Shown: positions 34,140 to 43,744 of the stretch, piece after piece
How positions within the stretch are numbered: the first letter of the stretch is position 1
Layout: every line of letters starts with the position of its first letter
Assembly (NCBI RefSeq): GCF_030813915.1
Contig: NZ_JAUSUJ010000004.1
Span: forward strand, 248,001 to 312,000
Length of the DNA stretch: 64,000 bases
Reading direction: 5' to 3'
Source: Rhodoplanes tepidamans
Lineage (GTDB): Bacteria; Pseudomonadota; Alphaproteobacteria; Rhizobiales; Xanthobacteraceae
Notes under the pieces: generated by a model
Told to the model about the DNA's origin: nothing
What the model saw: only the letters and a program-made list of their open reading frames with translations
Databases searched by the model: none
Program-made: the position numbers and the translations under genes

Positions 34140-36113
34140 ATGGCGACACAAGCATCAGGCTCCTCGGACTTCATCAAGAATCTGGGGAAGATCTACGGGT
34201 TCTACACGGGCGGGTTCTTCCTGTTCGTGATCGCGCTGGCGCTGCTCGAGCAGGTCGGCGTGCCGAACAGGATCCTCGGCTACCTGTTCGTGTTCTTCAC
34301 CATCGCGGTCTACGCGATCATCGGCATCATGTCGCGGACCGCCCAGGTCTCCGAGTACTACGTCGCCGGCCGCAGCGTGCCGGCCTTCTACAACGGCATG
34401 GCGACCGGCGCCGACTGGATGTCGGCGGCCTCCTTCGTCGGCATGGCCGGCACCCTGTTCCTGCTCGGCTACGACGGGCTCGCCTGGGTGCTCGGCTGGA
34501 CCGGCGGCTACGTGCTGGTGGCGATCCTGATCGGCCCGTATCTGCGCAAGTTCGGCGCCTACACGGTGCCGGACTTCATGTCGTTCCGCTACGGCGGCAA
34601 CTTCGCCCGCATGCTCGGCGTCATCGTGCTGGTGTGCTGCTCCTTCACCTACGTGACGGCGCAGATCTACGGCACCGGCCTGATCGCCTCGCGCTTCCTC
34701 GGCATGCAGTTCGAGATCGCCGTGTTCGCCGGCCTGTTCGGCATTCTCGTGTGCTCGCTGCTCGGCGGCATGCGGGCCGTCACCTGGACCCAGGTGGCGC
34801 AGTACATCGTGCTGATCGTCGCCTACCTGACCCCGATCGTGATCCTCTCGTACCAGAAGTTCGGGATCCCGATCCCTCAGCTGACCTACGGCAACGCGAT
34901 CATGGACATCACGGCGCGCGAGCAGCAGATGCTGCAGACGGGCCTCGCCACCGCGGCCGCCCTGAAGCCGCACATCCAGCCGTTCACCAGCTACACGCCG
35001 CTGAACTTCTTCGCGATCATCTTCTGCATGATGATCGGCACGGCGTCGCTGCCGCACATCCTGATGCGCTACTTCACCACGCCGAGCGTCCGCCAGGCGC
35101 GCCTGTCGGTCGGCTGGTCGCTGCTGTTCATCTTCCTCCTGTACTTCTCGGCGCCGGCCTACGCGGCCTTCTCCAAGCTCGAGGTCTACACCGAGATCAT
35201 CGGCCGTGACCTGACCGCGATCCGTCCCTGGCTGTTCAACTGGGGCGAGCTCGGCCTGATCCAGATCTGCGGCAAGAACGCCACCAACATCGACGCCGTG
35301 CTCGCGGCGTGCAAGGCGGTGGCCGGGCATCCGGGCGTCGTCCGGCTGCAGGACTTCGTCATCAACACCGACGTGATCGTGCTCTCCACCCCCGAGATCG
35401 CGGGCCTGCCCTACGTGATCTCCGGCCTGGTGGCGGCCGGCGGCCTCGCCGCGGCGCTCTCCACCGCCGACGGCCTGCTGCTCGCCATCGCCAACGCGCT
35501 CAGCCACGACGTCTACTACAAGATGCTCGACCCGAACGCGCCGACCGCCCGTCGGCTCATCGTGGCGCGCGTCCTGCTGCTGGTCGTCGCGGTGTTCGCC
35601 GCCTACCTGGCCTCGACCAAGCCGGCCGACATCCTCGCGATGGTGGGCTGGGCGTTCTCGCTGGCCATGGCGGGCAACTTCCCGGCCCTGACCATGGGCG
35701 TGTGGTGGAAGCGGACGACCTCGGCGGGCGCCATCGCCGGCATCATCGCCGGGTTCGGTCTCTGCCTGTTCTACCTGCTCGTGACCCGCTACTTCCCGGG
35801 CTACGGCGTGGCGTATTTCGGCATGACCTCGAACCTCAACCCGGTGACGGGCGCGCCGCTGGTCGACATCGCCAAGGCGATGACGATGCCGAACGCCATG
35901 GAGGTGTGGCCGACGCTGGCGCATCCGCTCGCCAACAAGGTCGGCTGGTTCAACCTCAACAACATCGCCGCCGGCCTGCTCGGCATGCCGCTCGGCTTCC
36001 TGGTCATCATCGTGGTCAGCCTGCTGACCAAGGCACCGTCGGCCGAGATGCAGTCGCTGATCGACGAGATCCGCAAGCCGCGCGGCCGCACGGTGCTGCA
36101 GGAGAAGACCTGA
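34140..36113 (+). CDS. Sodium:solute symporter (SSF family, VC_2705 subfamily)
   Basis: 657 residues with about 13 transmembrane helices. SSF signatures include SEYYVAGRSVPAFYNGMA, ATGADWMSAASF and GGLAAALSTADGLLLAIANA. An approximately 80-residue insert with two cysteines (ICGKNATNIDAVLAACKA) lies in an outer loop. The subfamily is the large-subunit partner of DUF4212 and is related to acetate and other monocarboxylate permeases. It is followed by a strong terminator. Adjacent exonuclease-CBS-DUF294 gene supports a short-chain carboxylate role. Confidence 0.93.
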   Translation: MATQASGSSDFIKNLGKIYGFYTGGFFLFVIALALLEQVGVPNRILGYLFVFFTIAVYAIIGIMSRTAQVSEYYVAGRSVPAFYNGMATGADWMSAASFVGMAGTLFLLGYDGLAWVLGWTGGYVLVAILIGPYLRKFGAYTVPDFMSFRYGGNFARMLGVIVLVCCSFTYVTAQIYGTGLIASRFLGMQFEIAVFAGLFGILVCSLLGGMRAVTWTQVAQYIVLIVAYLTPIVILSYQKFGIPIPQLTYGNAIMDITAREQQMLQTGLATAAALKPHIQPFTSYTPLNFFAIIFCMMIGTASLPHILMRYFTTPSVRQARLSVGWSLLFIFLLYFSAPAYAAFSKLEVYTEIIGRDLTAIRPWLFNWGELGLIQICGKNATNIDAVLAACKAVAGHPGVVRLQDFVINTDVIVLSTPEIAGLPYVISGLVAAGGLAAALSTADGLLLAIANALSHDVYYKMLDPNAPTARRLIVARVLLLVVAVFAAYLASTKPADILAMVGWAFSLAMAGNFPALTMGVWWKRTTSAGAIAGIIAGFGLCLFYLLVTRYFPGYGVAYFGMTSNLNPVTGAPLVDIAKAMTMPNAMEVWPTLAHPLANKVGWFNLNNIAAGLLGMPLGFLVIIVVSLLTKAPSAEMQSLIDEIRKPRGRTVLQEKT

Positions 36114-36151
36114 CGACAAGACACCTGACGGGTCCGCCCGTCGGGTTCGGA

Positions 36152-36179
36152 GCGGGGTCCTTCGGGACCCCGCTTTTTT
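36152..36179 (+). terminator. Rho-independent terminator of the symporter operon
   Basis: A nine-base-pair G/C stem (GCGGGGTCC and GGACCCCGC) with a TTCG tetraloop, followed directly by six T. It lies 38 bases after the symporter stop. Confidence 0.93.
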
Positions 36180-36240
36180 GTGGGCTTGCGGCCGAGCGGT
36201 TCGCGGTGCAATGGAACCGCACGCGGCGGGCCTGCTCGCC

Positions 36241-36348
36241 GTCATTCCGGGGCGCGGCAAAGCCGCGAACCCGGAATCCAGCCGAACGTACGGAGATCGC
36301 CGCTGGATTCCGGGTTCGCGAGCCTTCGGCCCGCGCCCCGGAATGACG
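36241..36348. repeat. Palindromic intergenic repeat, family A, copy 2
   Basis: Starts GTCATTCCGGGGCGCGG and ends with the complementary GCCCCGGAATGAC; two internal hairpins are separated by about 25 variable bases. It sits between the symporter terminator and the small membrane proteins. Confidence 0.85.
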
Positions 36349-36412
36349 GCGAACCGATCGACCGGGTTTCGGTCACCCGACCCGCCCCTGCATTGCGAGA
36401 GGATGTCGTTTC

Positions 36413-36715
36413 ATGACCACCGGAGGATCGCTCGGATCCTGGCTGCTCTTCGTGCCGAACTTCGTGCTGGCGGCGCTGATGTACACGCTGCTCGGCCGGG
36501 CCGTGCTGGGGATCGTCGTCGGCACCGATTCGACCAACTACATCTGGCGCTTCTTCTGCCGGATCACCGACCCGGTGGTCGCCGTGGTGGCGCTGGTGAC
36601 CCCCAGGGCCGCCGCGCCCGTGATCGTCTGGCTGTTCGGCGTGGTGTGGCTGTTCTGGCTGCGCGTCGCGCTGCTCTACGCCTATCTCGCCTTCGCTCCC
36701 ACGCAGGCCGGGTGA
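36413..36715 (+). CDS. Small YggT-like membrane protein
   Basis: 100 residues with two to three hydrophobic segments. The order of a long first helix (FVLAALMYTLLGRAVLGIV), then WRFFCRITDPVVAVV, then a second membrane region resembles YggT-family proteins, where an ITDP segment is conserved. It begins about 60 bases after repeat copy A2 with GAGAGG upstream of the ATG. The next gene starts nine bases after its stop. Function not known. Confidence 0.65.
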   Translation: MTTGGSLGSWLLFVPNFVLAALMYTLLGRAVLGIVVGTDSTNYIWRFFCRITDPVVAVVALVTPRAAAPVIVWLFGVVWLFWLRVALLYAYLAFAPTQAG

Positions 36716-36723
36716 GGGCCGCC

Positions 36724-37044
36724 ATGGACCGCAGCTTCTATTTCGTCGGCATCGCCTTCTTCGGCATGATCAACGGCCTGTTCAGCCCGTTGATGCCGGT
36801 CGCCTACGTGTTCTCGACCGCCCTGATGTCCGAGCCGCTGTTCGACAGCCAGGCGGCCGTGTTCTACTTCGCCTCGCTGATGCTCTCGACCGCGACCGTG
36901 ATTCTCGGCGGCATCCCGGCGGCGCTCTACGAGCGCGCCAAGGGCGCCGAAGACTCGACGCCGGCGTCGCTGTTCATCTGGCTCGTCGGCACCGCGCTGC
37001 TGACGCTGCCGGCGGTCGGGAGCTTCCTCGCCATCGGGCTGTGA
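36724..37044 (+). CDS. Small hypothetical membrane protein
   Basis: 106 residues with about three hydrophobic segments (residues 5-25, 44-63 and 83-104). No family recognised. It is spaced only nine bases from the YggT-like gene and is likely co-transcribed with it. The charged loop YERAKGAEDSTP between the second and third segments is probably cytoplasmic. Confidence 0.6.
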   Translation: MDRSFYFVGIAFFGMINGLFSPLMPVAYVFSTALMSEPLFDSQAAVFYFASLMLSTATVILGGIPAALYERAKGAEDSTPASLFIWLVGTALLTLPAVGSFLAIGL

Positions 37045-37105
37045 CGGCGCCGGCGCGGCCCGGCGGCCGGGCGGGCACCGCCCGGTTCAACCCCTCGTGA
37101 GCGCG

Positions 37106-37134
37106 TTGTGGCGGCGCGGAACTGCCGGTACCCT
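37106..37134 (+). promoter_or_regulatory. Possible sigma-70-type promoter before the 122-residue membrane protein
   Basis: TTGTGG at 37106-37111 and TACCCT at 37129-37134 are separated by 17 bases, 64 bases before the ATG at 37198. The match to the alphaproteobacterial -10 consensus is only partial. Confidence 0.25.
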
Positions 37135-37197
37135 CTTGCTTTGTCGTCGGGTTCACGAGGGCGGCGGCGCCGCCGCCCGGTCCGAGGCGGAGGGAGC

Positions 37198-37566
37198 ATG
37201 GAGGTCCTGCGGCGGGTCGCGTTCGAGATCGTGCTGCGGGCGTGCCTGTTCGGGTCGCTCGCGATCTTCTGCGTGATGGTTGCGCTGTCCTTCGAGCCGC
37301 GCGCCGCCTTCAAGGCCGGCGGCGTCCTCACCCTGGTGATGGTGGGCGTGCTGCTCATCAAGGCGGTCGAGGCCCGCACCAAGGACCATCGCCGCACCGA
37401 GATGTGGCTCTATCTGCCGAAGGAGCACCGGCCGCCGCCCGCCTATGCCCAGACGGTGAGCGCCATGGTGCTGCGCGAGACCTATCTCGACTTCGCCCGC
37501 CGCACCGCCTTCGTGTCGGTCGTCATGTGGTCGCTCGCCCTGGTGCTGGCGCTCGCCGGTCTGTAG
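37198..37566 (+). CDS. Small hypothetical membrane protein
   Basis: 122 residues with three hydrophobic segments (about 10-30, 38-55 and 100-120) and a charged central loop (EARTKDHRRTEMWLYLPKEH). No family recognised. The ATG is preceded by GGAGGGA. It ends 43 bases from the convergent livF stop. Codon use is like that of its neighbours, so it is a real gene of the host genome. Confidence 0.65.
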   Translation: MEVLRRVAFEIVLRACLFGSLAIFCVMVALSFEPRAAFKAGGVLTLVMVGVLLIKAVEARTKDHRRTEMWLYLPKEHRPPPAYAQTVSAMVLRETYLDFARRTAFVSVVMWSLALVLALAGL

Positions 37567-37609
37567 CGCGGCGGGGTGCAGGCGATGGGCACGGCGCTCC
37601 GCCGCGGCG

Positions 37610-38300
<691 letters not shown>

Positions 38301-38314
<14 letters not shown>

Positions 38315-39128
38315 GGACGTACCTCTCGCCCAGATAGGCGCGGATCACCTGCGGGTCGCGCTGGATCGCGGCCGGCGGCCCGTCGGCGATGATCCGCCCC
38401 TGGTTCAGGCAGACGACGCGGTCGGACACGCCCATCACCATCTTCATGTCGTGCTCGACCAGCAGGATCGTCGTGCCGCGGGTGCGGATGCGGGCGATCA
38501 GCGCCATGAAGGCGCCGGTCTCGGCCGGGTTCATGCCGGACACCGGCTCGTCGAGCAGCAGCAGGGTCGGCTCGGCGGCGAGCGCGATGGCGACCTCGAG
38601 CAGCCGCAGCTCGCCGTAGGACAGCGACGCGGCGACCTCGCCGGCCCGCCCGCGCAGCGACACGAGATCGAGAATCTCCCAGGCGAGGTCGCGCAGCCGC
38701 GCCTCGTCGCGCCGCACCCCGGGCAGGCCCAGCATGATCGCCAGCGGATGCTGGCGGGCCCGCCGGTGCAGCCCGATCAGCACGTTGTCGAGCACCGGAA
38801 GGCCGTTGAACACGCTGGTCTTCTGGAAGGTGCGGACCACCCCGTGGCCGGCGATCTGGTCGGGCTTCAGCCCGGTCAGCGGCACGCCCCGATAGGTGAT
38901 GCTGCCGCTCGACGCCGGGATGTAGCCCGTGATGGCGTTGAAGGCCGAGGTCTTGCCGGCGCCGTTGGGGCCGATCAGCGACAGCACCTCGCCCTCGCGC
39001 ACCTCGAAGGTCATGTCCTCGACCGCCATCAGGCCGCCGAACCGGATCGACAGGCCGGCGACGGCGAGCGCGACGGGCGCCGGAGTCGCCGCCGCGTCGG
39101 GAGCCGGGAGGGTGTCGGGCGTGCTCAC
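38301..39128 (-). CDS. livG: Branched-chain amino acid-type ABC transporter ATPase (LivG)
   Basis: 275 residues. Walker A GPNGAGKTSAF, signature LSYGELRLLEVA, Walker B TLLLLDEPVSGMNP. The signature begins LSYGE rather than LSGGE, which is common in LivG. I placed the start at the GTG at 39128, which overlaps the livM stop (GTGA); the preceding Ala/Pro-rich 25 residues are a family-untypical N-terminal extension. Confidence 0.94.
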
Positions 39129-40192
39129 GGGCTCGCCTCCGCGGTCGCCGGCGTCGCGCCGGCCGGGGTGGCGGGCGCCGGCTGCGCGGGCGGCGCGCCG
39201 GAGCGGCCGCCGACGCGGCGCCAGCCGTCGCGCACCGCCGGCACGATGCCCTCGGGCAGGAAGTAGACGATCAGGATCATCAGCACGCCGTACACCACCC
39301 ACTGGATCTCGGGCTGCACCTCGAAGCCGCGCAGGAGCTCCGGCAGGATGCCGAAGATCAGCCCGCCGACGATCGGCCCGGCGAGCGTGCCCTTGCCGCC
39401 GGTGACCACCATGATCACCATGGTCACCGTGTAGATGAACAGGAACACGTCCGGATCGACGATGCGGACATACTGGGCGTAGACGGCGCCGGCGAGGCCG
39501 GCGAGCGCCGCCGAGACCACGGTCGCCAGCACCAGGAAGCGGGTCACGTCGATGCCGACCGAGGTGGCGAGCGGCTCGTTCTCGCGCAGCGCGATCATGG
39601 CGCGGCCGGCGCGCGAATGCACGAGGCGGCGGATGATCACGTAGGTGACCACGGCGACCACCAGCACCAGATAGTAGTTCGGCATCTTGCCGAGGACGTC
39701 GATGTCGCCGATCCCGGGCAGCCACAGCTTGAGGAACGGGATGTTGTTGAGCGCCATCGGCCCCTGGGTGAGCTCCAGCCAGTTGAGCGCGACCAGCCGC
39801 GTCACCTCGGCGAAGCTCACCGACACGATGACGAAATAGGCGCCCCGCACCTTGAACGAGATCTTGCCGATCATCCAGCCGCACAGGCCGGCGAACACCA
39901 CCGCGACGATCATCGACAGCCAGACGGGCTTGGGGGCGAGGCCGACCGGCACGTCGAAGACGTGGATCTCGAAGCCCAACGAGCACAGGCTCGACACATA
40001 GGCGCCGATGCCGAAGAAGGCGACGTGGCCGAGGCTGAGCTGGCCCGTGTAGCCGAGCAGCAGGTTGAGGCTCATGGCGGCGACGATGAAGATGCCGGCC
40101 ATGATCAGCACGTGGAGGAAGTAGAGGTTGTCCATCCACAGCGGCAGCGTGAACAGGAACACCACCCAGGCGAGCGTGACGGCGCGGCTCAT
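39125..40192 (-). CDS. livM: Branched-chain amino acid-type ABC transporter permease (LivM)
   Basis: 355 residues, about nine to ten transmembrane helices, with the LivM signatures LLGYTGQLSLGHVAFFGIGAY and the cytoplasmic EAA-like loop REVVAASVGID-type region (ALRENEPLATSVGID). The last 40 residues are Ala/Pro-rich and not conserved. Overlaps livH by four bases and livG by four bases. Confidence 0.95.
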   Translation of the reverse strand: MSRAVTLAWVVFLFTLPLWMDNLYFLHVLIMAGIFIVAAMSLNLLLGYTGQLSLGHVAFFGIGAYVSSLCSLGFEIHVFDVPVGLAPKPVWLSMIVAVVFAGLCGWMIGKISFKVRGAYFVIVSVSFAEVTRLVALNWLELTQGPMALNNIPFLKLWLPGIGDIDVLGKMPNYYLVLVVAVVTYVIIRRLVHSRAGRAMIALRENEPLATSVGIDVTRFLVLATVVSAALAGLAGAVYAQYVRIVDPDVFLFIYTVTMVIMVVTGGKGTLAGPIVGGLIFGILPELLRGFEVQPEIQWVVYGVLMILIVYFLPEGIVPAVRDGWRRVGGRSGAPPAQPAPATPAGATPATAEASP

Positions 40193-41061
40193 CCGATCCG
40201 CTCCTTGCGGGCGAACAGGCCGGTCGGCTTGACCAGCAGGATCACGATGATCAGCAGGAAGCCCATGGCGTCGCGGTAGCCGGAGGAGACGTAGCCGGCG
40301 CCGAGCTCCTCCATGAAGGCGAGGATGAAGCCGCCGATGGTGGCGCCCGGGATGCTGCCCAGCCCGCCGAGGATCACGATGGCGAAGGCCTTGAGCGAGG
40401 CCAGATCCCCGATCGTCGGATAGACGACGAAGACCGGGCCGAGCAGCGCGCCGGCCGCCGCCGCGAGGCCGGAGCCGATCGCGAAGGTCGCGGTGTGGAC
40501 GCGGTCGATGCGCACGCCCATCAGGGCGGCCGCCTCGCGGTCCTGGAAGGTGGCGCGCATCGCCTTGCCGAGCCGGGTCTTCTGGATCAGCACCCAGGTG
40601 CCGGCGATCAGCATGACGGCGACGGCGAAGACGAACAGCCGCGTCCACGACACCGAGACGCCGCCCATCACGAGGGGCGCCGAGGGGAACGGCGAGTCGA
40701 TCGACTTGGCGACGCCCGACCACACCAGCTGCTCGGTGTTCTGCATGGCGATCCAGGCGCCGATCATCACCAGCATGGTGGTGTCGATGTCGGCGCCGCG
40801 CAGCCGCCGCAGCAGCAGAATCTCGATTCCGGCGCCGAGCAGCACGCCCAGCGCCACGGCGAGCGCGATCGACACGACGAAGTTGGCGCCGATCAGCATC
40901 ACCCACATGTACATCATGTAGGCGCCGAAGGCGTAGAGCTCGCCGTGGGTGAAGTTCACCACCCGCATGATGCCGAAGATCAGCGTCAGCCCGATGCCGA
41001 GCAGGGCATAGGTGCCGCCGAGGATCATCGCGTTGAGGGCGTGCTGGAGAAGCTGGTCCAT
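40189..41061 (-). CDS. livH: Branched-chain amino acid-type ABC transporter permease (LivH)
   Basis: 290 residues, about eight transmembrane helices. Typical opening LNAMILGGTYALLGIGLTLIF, followed by VNFTHGELY and the coupling-loop region RATFQDREAAALMGVRIDRV. The stop overlaps the livM start (ATGA). The binding-protein gene lies 194 bases upstream, with a palindromic repeat in between, so either readthrough or a separate promoter supplies this part. Confidence 0.95.
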   Translation of the reverse strand: MDQLLQHALNAMILGGTYALLGIGLTLIFGIMRVVNFTHGELYAFGAYMMYMWVMLIGANFVVSIALAVALGVLLGAGIEILLLRRLRGADIDTTMLVMIGAWIAMQNTEQLVWSGVAKSIDSPFPSAPLVMGGVSVSWTRLFVFAVAVMLIAGTWVLIQKTRLGKAMRATFQDREAAALMGVRIDRVHTATFAIGSGLAAAAGALLGPVFVVYPTIGDLASLKAFAIVILGGLGSIPGATIGGFILAFMEELGAGYVSSGYRDAMGFLLIIVILLVKPTGLFARKERIG

Positions 41062-41121
41062 GAATCCCGCGAGAGTTGGGGTCTGATCGCTTCACGCCGG
41101 AGACGCGTCCGGCTCCGTCTC

Positions 41122-41200
41122 CGTTCGTCCCCGTGGAGGCGGGGACCCAGGGGCCACGCGTCGTATGGCCCCTGGATGCCCGCCTTCGCGGGCATGAGCG
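41122..41200. repeat. Palindromic intergenic repeat, family C, copy 1
   Basis: Hairpin arms CGTCCCCGTGGAGGCGGGGA, a second arm pair GGGGCCA/TGGCCCC, and a third GCCCGC.TTCG.GCGGGC. Located between the binding-protein gene and livH, where it could damp or end transcription. A shorter copy is at 49374. Confidence 0.8.
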
Positions 41201-41255
41201 GAGTTCGGGTCCACGGCGCGTGCCGCCCGGAGGCGGCGCGCCGCGGCGGGATCGC

Positions 41256-42413
41256 TCAGAGGCCGGACTTGACCACCTTGCCGCCGTCGATCTTCACCAG
41301 ATAGACGGACGGGATGTTCTGGCCGCTCTCGGAGCCGGCCGGGCCCTGCTTGATGAACGCGATGTTGCCGTAGATGCCCTTGACCTTGGTCTTCCACAGC
41401 GCGTCCTTGATGGCCGCGGGCTCGGCCTTGCCGGCGATCTTGATCGCCTCGACGATCGTGTAGATGCCGTCGTAGCCCCGGAAGCCCTCGGTCAGGCCGC
41501 CCGGCTCGTGGCCGCGCTTCTTCCACTCGTCCATGTAGCGCTTGGCCGGCTCCGGATTGGTGACGACCTCGGGGAACCAGGGTGGGAAGAACACCGTGTG
41601 GAACGAGCCGTTGGCGGCGTCGCCGGCCTGGGCGATCAGCTGGTCGGGCGAGTTGGAGCCGCCCGTGGTGATGATCCGGGTGTTGAGCTGCAGCTCCTTC
41701 GCCTGCTTCAGGATCAGCGTCACCTGCTCGACCGCCGTGGTGACGAACAGCGTGTCGCCGCCCGACGCCTTGATGCGGGTGAGCTGCGCCGAGAAGTCGG
41801 TCGCCTTCGGATCCATCGTCTCCATGACGCCGACGGCGACGCCCTGGGCCTTCAGCATCTTCGAGTACTCGGCCGCCGAGCCGATGCCGAAATCGTTGTT
41901 GGTGTTGAGGAAGTCCGCCTTCTTGATGGCCAGCTTGGGGACCAGCGGCTTGAACGCGACCGCCTCCATCTCGGAGGTCGGGCTGATGCGGAAGATGTAG
42001 GGATTGCCCGAGGTGGTGATCTTGCCCGACGACGAGGTCTCGACCACCATCGGCACCTTGTACTCCTGCAGCTTCGGCATCACGGCGAGCGTGAGGGTCG
42101 AGCTCCAGGCGCCCATGATGACCGGCACCTTGTCGCGCACGATCAGCTTCTCGACGGTCGCCACCGCCTCGGTCGGGTTGGACTTGTTGTCCTCGACGAC
42201 GAGCTGGATCTTCTTGCCGAGCACGCCGCCGGCGGCGTTGATCTCGGTCTCGGCGATCCGGGCGCCCTGCGCCACGTAGTTGCCGGACGCCGCGAAGGCG
42301 CCGGTGAGGGGCTGCGTCACCCCGATCTTGATGGTCTCCTGGGCGAGCGCCGGCCCGGCGAGCAGCGTCGCACCGAGCAAGGCGAGAGCGAGCTTGGCAG
42401 TCCTGGTATGCAT
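41256..42413 (-). CDS. ABC transporter substrate-binding protein (LivK-like)
   Basis: 385 residues of the periplasmic-binding fold type I (Peripla_BP_6). A signal peptide ends with GPALA before QETIKIGVTQPLTGAFA, so cleavage after residue 24 is likely. It captures the substrate for LivFGMH in the periplasm. The ligand is not predictable from sequence; the CoA-transferase and LLM oxidoreductase genes upstream on the same strand suggest an organic acid. The 266 bases upstream hold a GC-rich degenerate tandem repeat. Confidence 0.93.
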   Translation of the reverse strand: MHTRTAKLALALLGATLLAGPALAQETIKIGVTQPLTGAFAASGNYVAQGARIAETEINAAGGVLGKKIQLVVEDNKSNPTEAVATVEKLIVRDKVPVIMGAWSSTLTLAVMPKLQEYKVPMVVETSSSGKITTSGNPYIFRISPTSEMEAVAFKPLVPKLAIKKADFLNTNNDFGIGSAAEYSKMLKAQGVAVGVMETMDPKATDFSAQLTRIKASGGDTLFVTTAVEQVTLILKQAKELQLNTRIITTGGSNSPDQLIAQAGDAANGSFHTVFFPPWFPEVVTNPEPAKRYMDEWKKRGHEPGGLTEGFRGYDGIYTIVEAIKIAGKAEPAAIKDALWKTKVKGIYGNIAFIKQGPAGSESGQNIPSVYLVKIDGGKVVKSGL

Positions 42414-42554
42414 TGCAGTCTCCCTGTCGTCTCCCGGAATTCAAGCAATCTCCATGCCGGCCGGCGGTCGAATTCTTCTGTTCTGGATTGCGCCGGGCCG
42501 GCATCGTGAACGCCCGTCCGGCGGGGCCGGGCGGGGCCGTCGAGTCGTGTCCGC

Positions 42555-42679
42555 GTCACGTGCCTGCCGTCACCTGCACGTCGTCACGGTCCGCGTCGTC
42601 GCGTCGGCGTGGCCGCCTCCGCGTCGTCACCTTCGCGTCGTCGCCTTCGCGTCGTCGTCTTCGCGACGCTGCCTTCGCG
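42555..42679. repeat. Degenerate CGTCGTC/CTTCGCGTC tandem tract
   Basis: Between the LLM gene stop and the binding-protein gene start lies a run of imperfect units such as CTTCGCGTCGTCG. It has no convincing gene or terminator, and is the whole of the interval except for a short leader before the binding-protein gene. Confidence 0.6.
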
Positions 42680-43636
42680 TCACTTGGCCTTCAGCTTGGG
42701 CAGGATGTCGTTGGCGATGGCGTCGATCTGCTCCGCCTCGTAACGATACGGCACGAAGATGATGCGGTCGATGCCGGTGGCGAGATGCGCCTGCAGCTGT
42801 TCGACGCACTCCTCCGGCGTGCCCATGATGGCCGAGTCCATGGTCGACTCCGACCACGAGGCGTAGTCCCACTCGGTCTGCAGCCACTCCTTCATCGGCC
42901 CTTCGATCTTGTCGCGCGGGCCGACGCAGATGGGCAGCTGGTTGGTGGAGATCAGCTCGTCCGGATCGCGGCCGGCCTCCTCGGCGAAGCCGCGCACCTT
43001 GGCCCACACCCGGGCGAAGGCCTCGGCCGTGTAGTAGTAGGTGAGCCAGCCGTCGCCCTTGGTCGCCGCGCGCTTGAGCACCGCGTCCACGTAGCCGCCG
43101 ATCAGGATCGGGATGCGCGGCTTCTGCACCGGCTTGGGATACATCACGGCGCCGCGCAGCGTGTAGGGATCGTAGTCGCCGACCACCTTCTCCTCGGTCC
43201 ACAGCCGCGTGATGATCTCGAGGCTCTGCTCCATGATCTTGCCGCGCTTCGAGAAGTCGACCCCGAGCGAGTCGAACTCGCGGCGATACCAGCCGACCGC
43301 GGCGCCGAGCAGCATGCGGCCGCCCGAGATGTGGTCGATGGTGGCGAGCTCCTTGGCGAGCAGCACCGGGTTGCGCAGCGGCATCACCAGGATTCCGGTG
43401 CCGATTTTTATGCGCGATGTCCGCGCCGCGACGGCCGTCAGCATGAGCAGGGCGTCGTGGATCGGGAAGTTGGGGTCGACGCCGAGCAGCGTGTGGTCCC
43501 ACGCCCACAGCGACTCGAAGCCGAGCTCCTCCATGCGCACGCCGTACTCGATCAGCGCCTTCGCGTCCGGCATCTCGGGATACCGCGTGAAGTTGCGCAT
43601 CGCAACGCCGTAGACGGTCTCTTTCGTGAGGCTCAT
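42680..43636 (-). CDS. LLM class flavin-dependent oxidoreductase
   Basis: 318 residues of the luciferase-like monooxygenase fold, a TIM barrel binding FMN or F420. It shows ARTSRIKIGTGILVMPLRNP and HISGGRMLLGAAVGWYRREFDSLGVDF, typical of the Rv2161c/F420-dependent-like subfamily. The ATG at 43636 has GGAGG six bases upstream; an upstream start at 43678 adds residues without homology. It lies 108 bases downstream of the CoA-transferase genes. Likely oxidises or hydroxylates a CoA-linked or ring-cleavage intermediate. Confidence 0.88.
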   Translation of the reverse strand: MSLTKETVYGVAMRNFTRYPEMPDAKALIEYGVRMEELGFESLWAWDHTLLGVDPNFPIHDALLMLTAVAARTSRIKIGTGILVMPLRNPVLLAKELATIDHISGGRMLLGAAVGWYRREFDSLGVDFSKRGKIMEQSLEIITRLWTEEKVVGDYDPYTLRGAVMYPKPVQKPRIPILIGGYVDAVLKRAATKGDGWLTYYYTAEAFARVWAKVRGFAEEAGRDPDELISTNQLPICVGPRDKIEGPMKEWLQTEWDYASWSESTMDSAIMGTPEECVEQLQAHLATGIDRIIFVPYRYEAEQIDAIANDILPKLKAK

Positions 43637-43744
43637 GCAGTCCTCCGGTCGCCGGGCGACCTCGCTTGTCGTGAACACAGGCGCCGCGGACGCGGCAGCC
43701 GACGGAAACGGTGGCTGGCCGCCCGGCGATGCCGGGCGATGCGG

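Noticed and set aside
34155-36260. A 701-codon open frame on the minus strand opposite the symporter
   Set aside because: Composition is His/Arg/Asp/Glu-rich as expected of antisense to membrane protein codons, and the plus-strand symporter has full homology.
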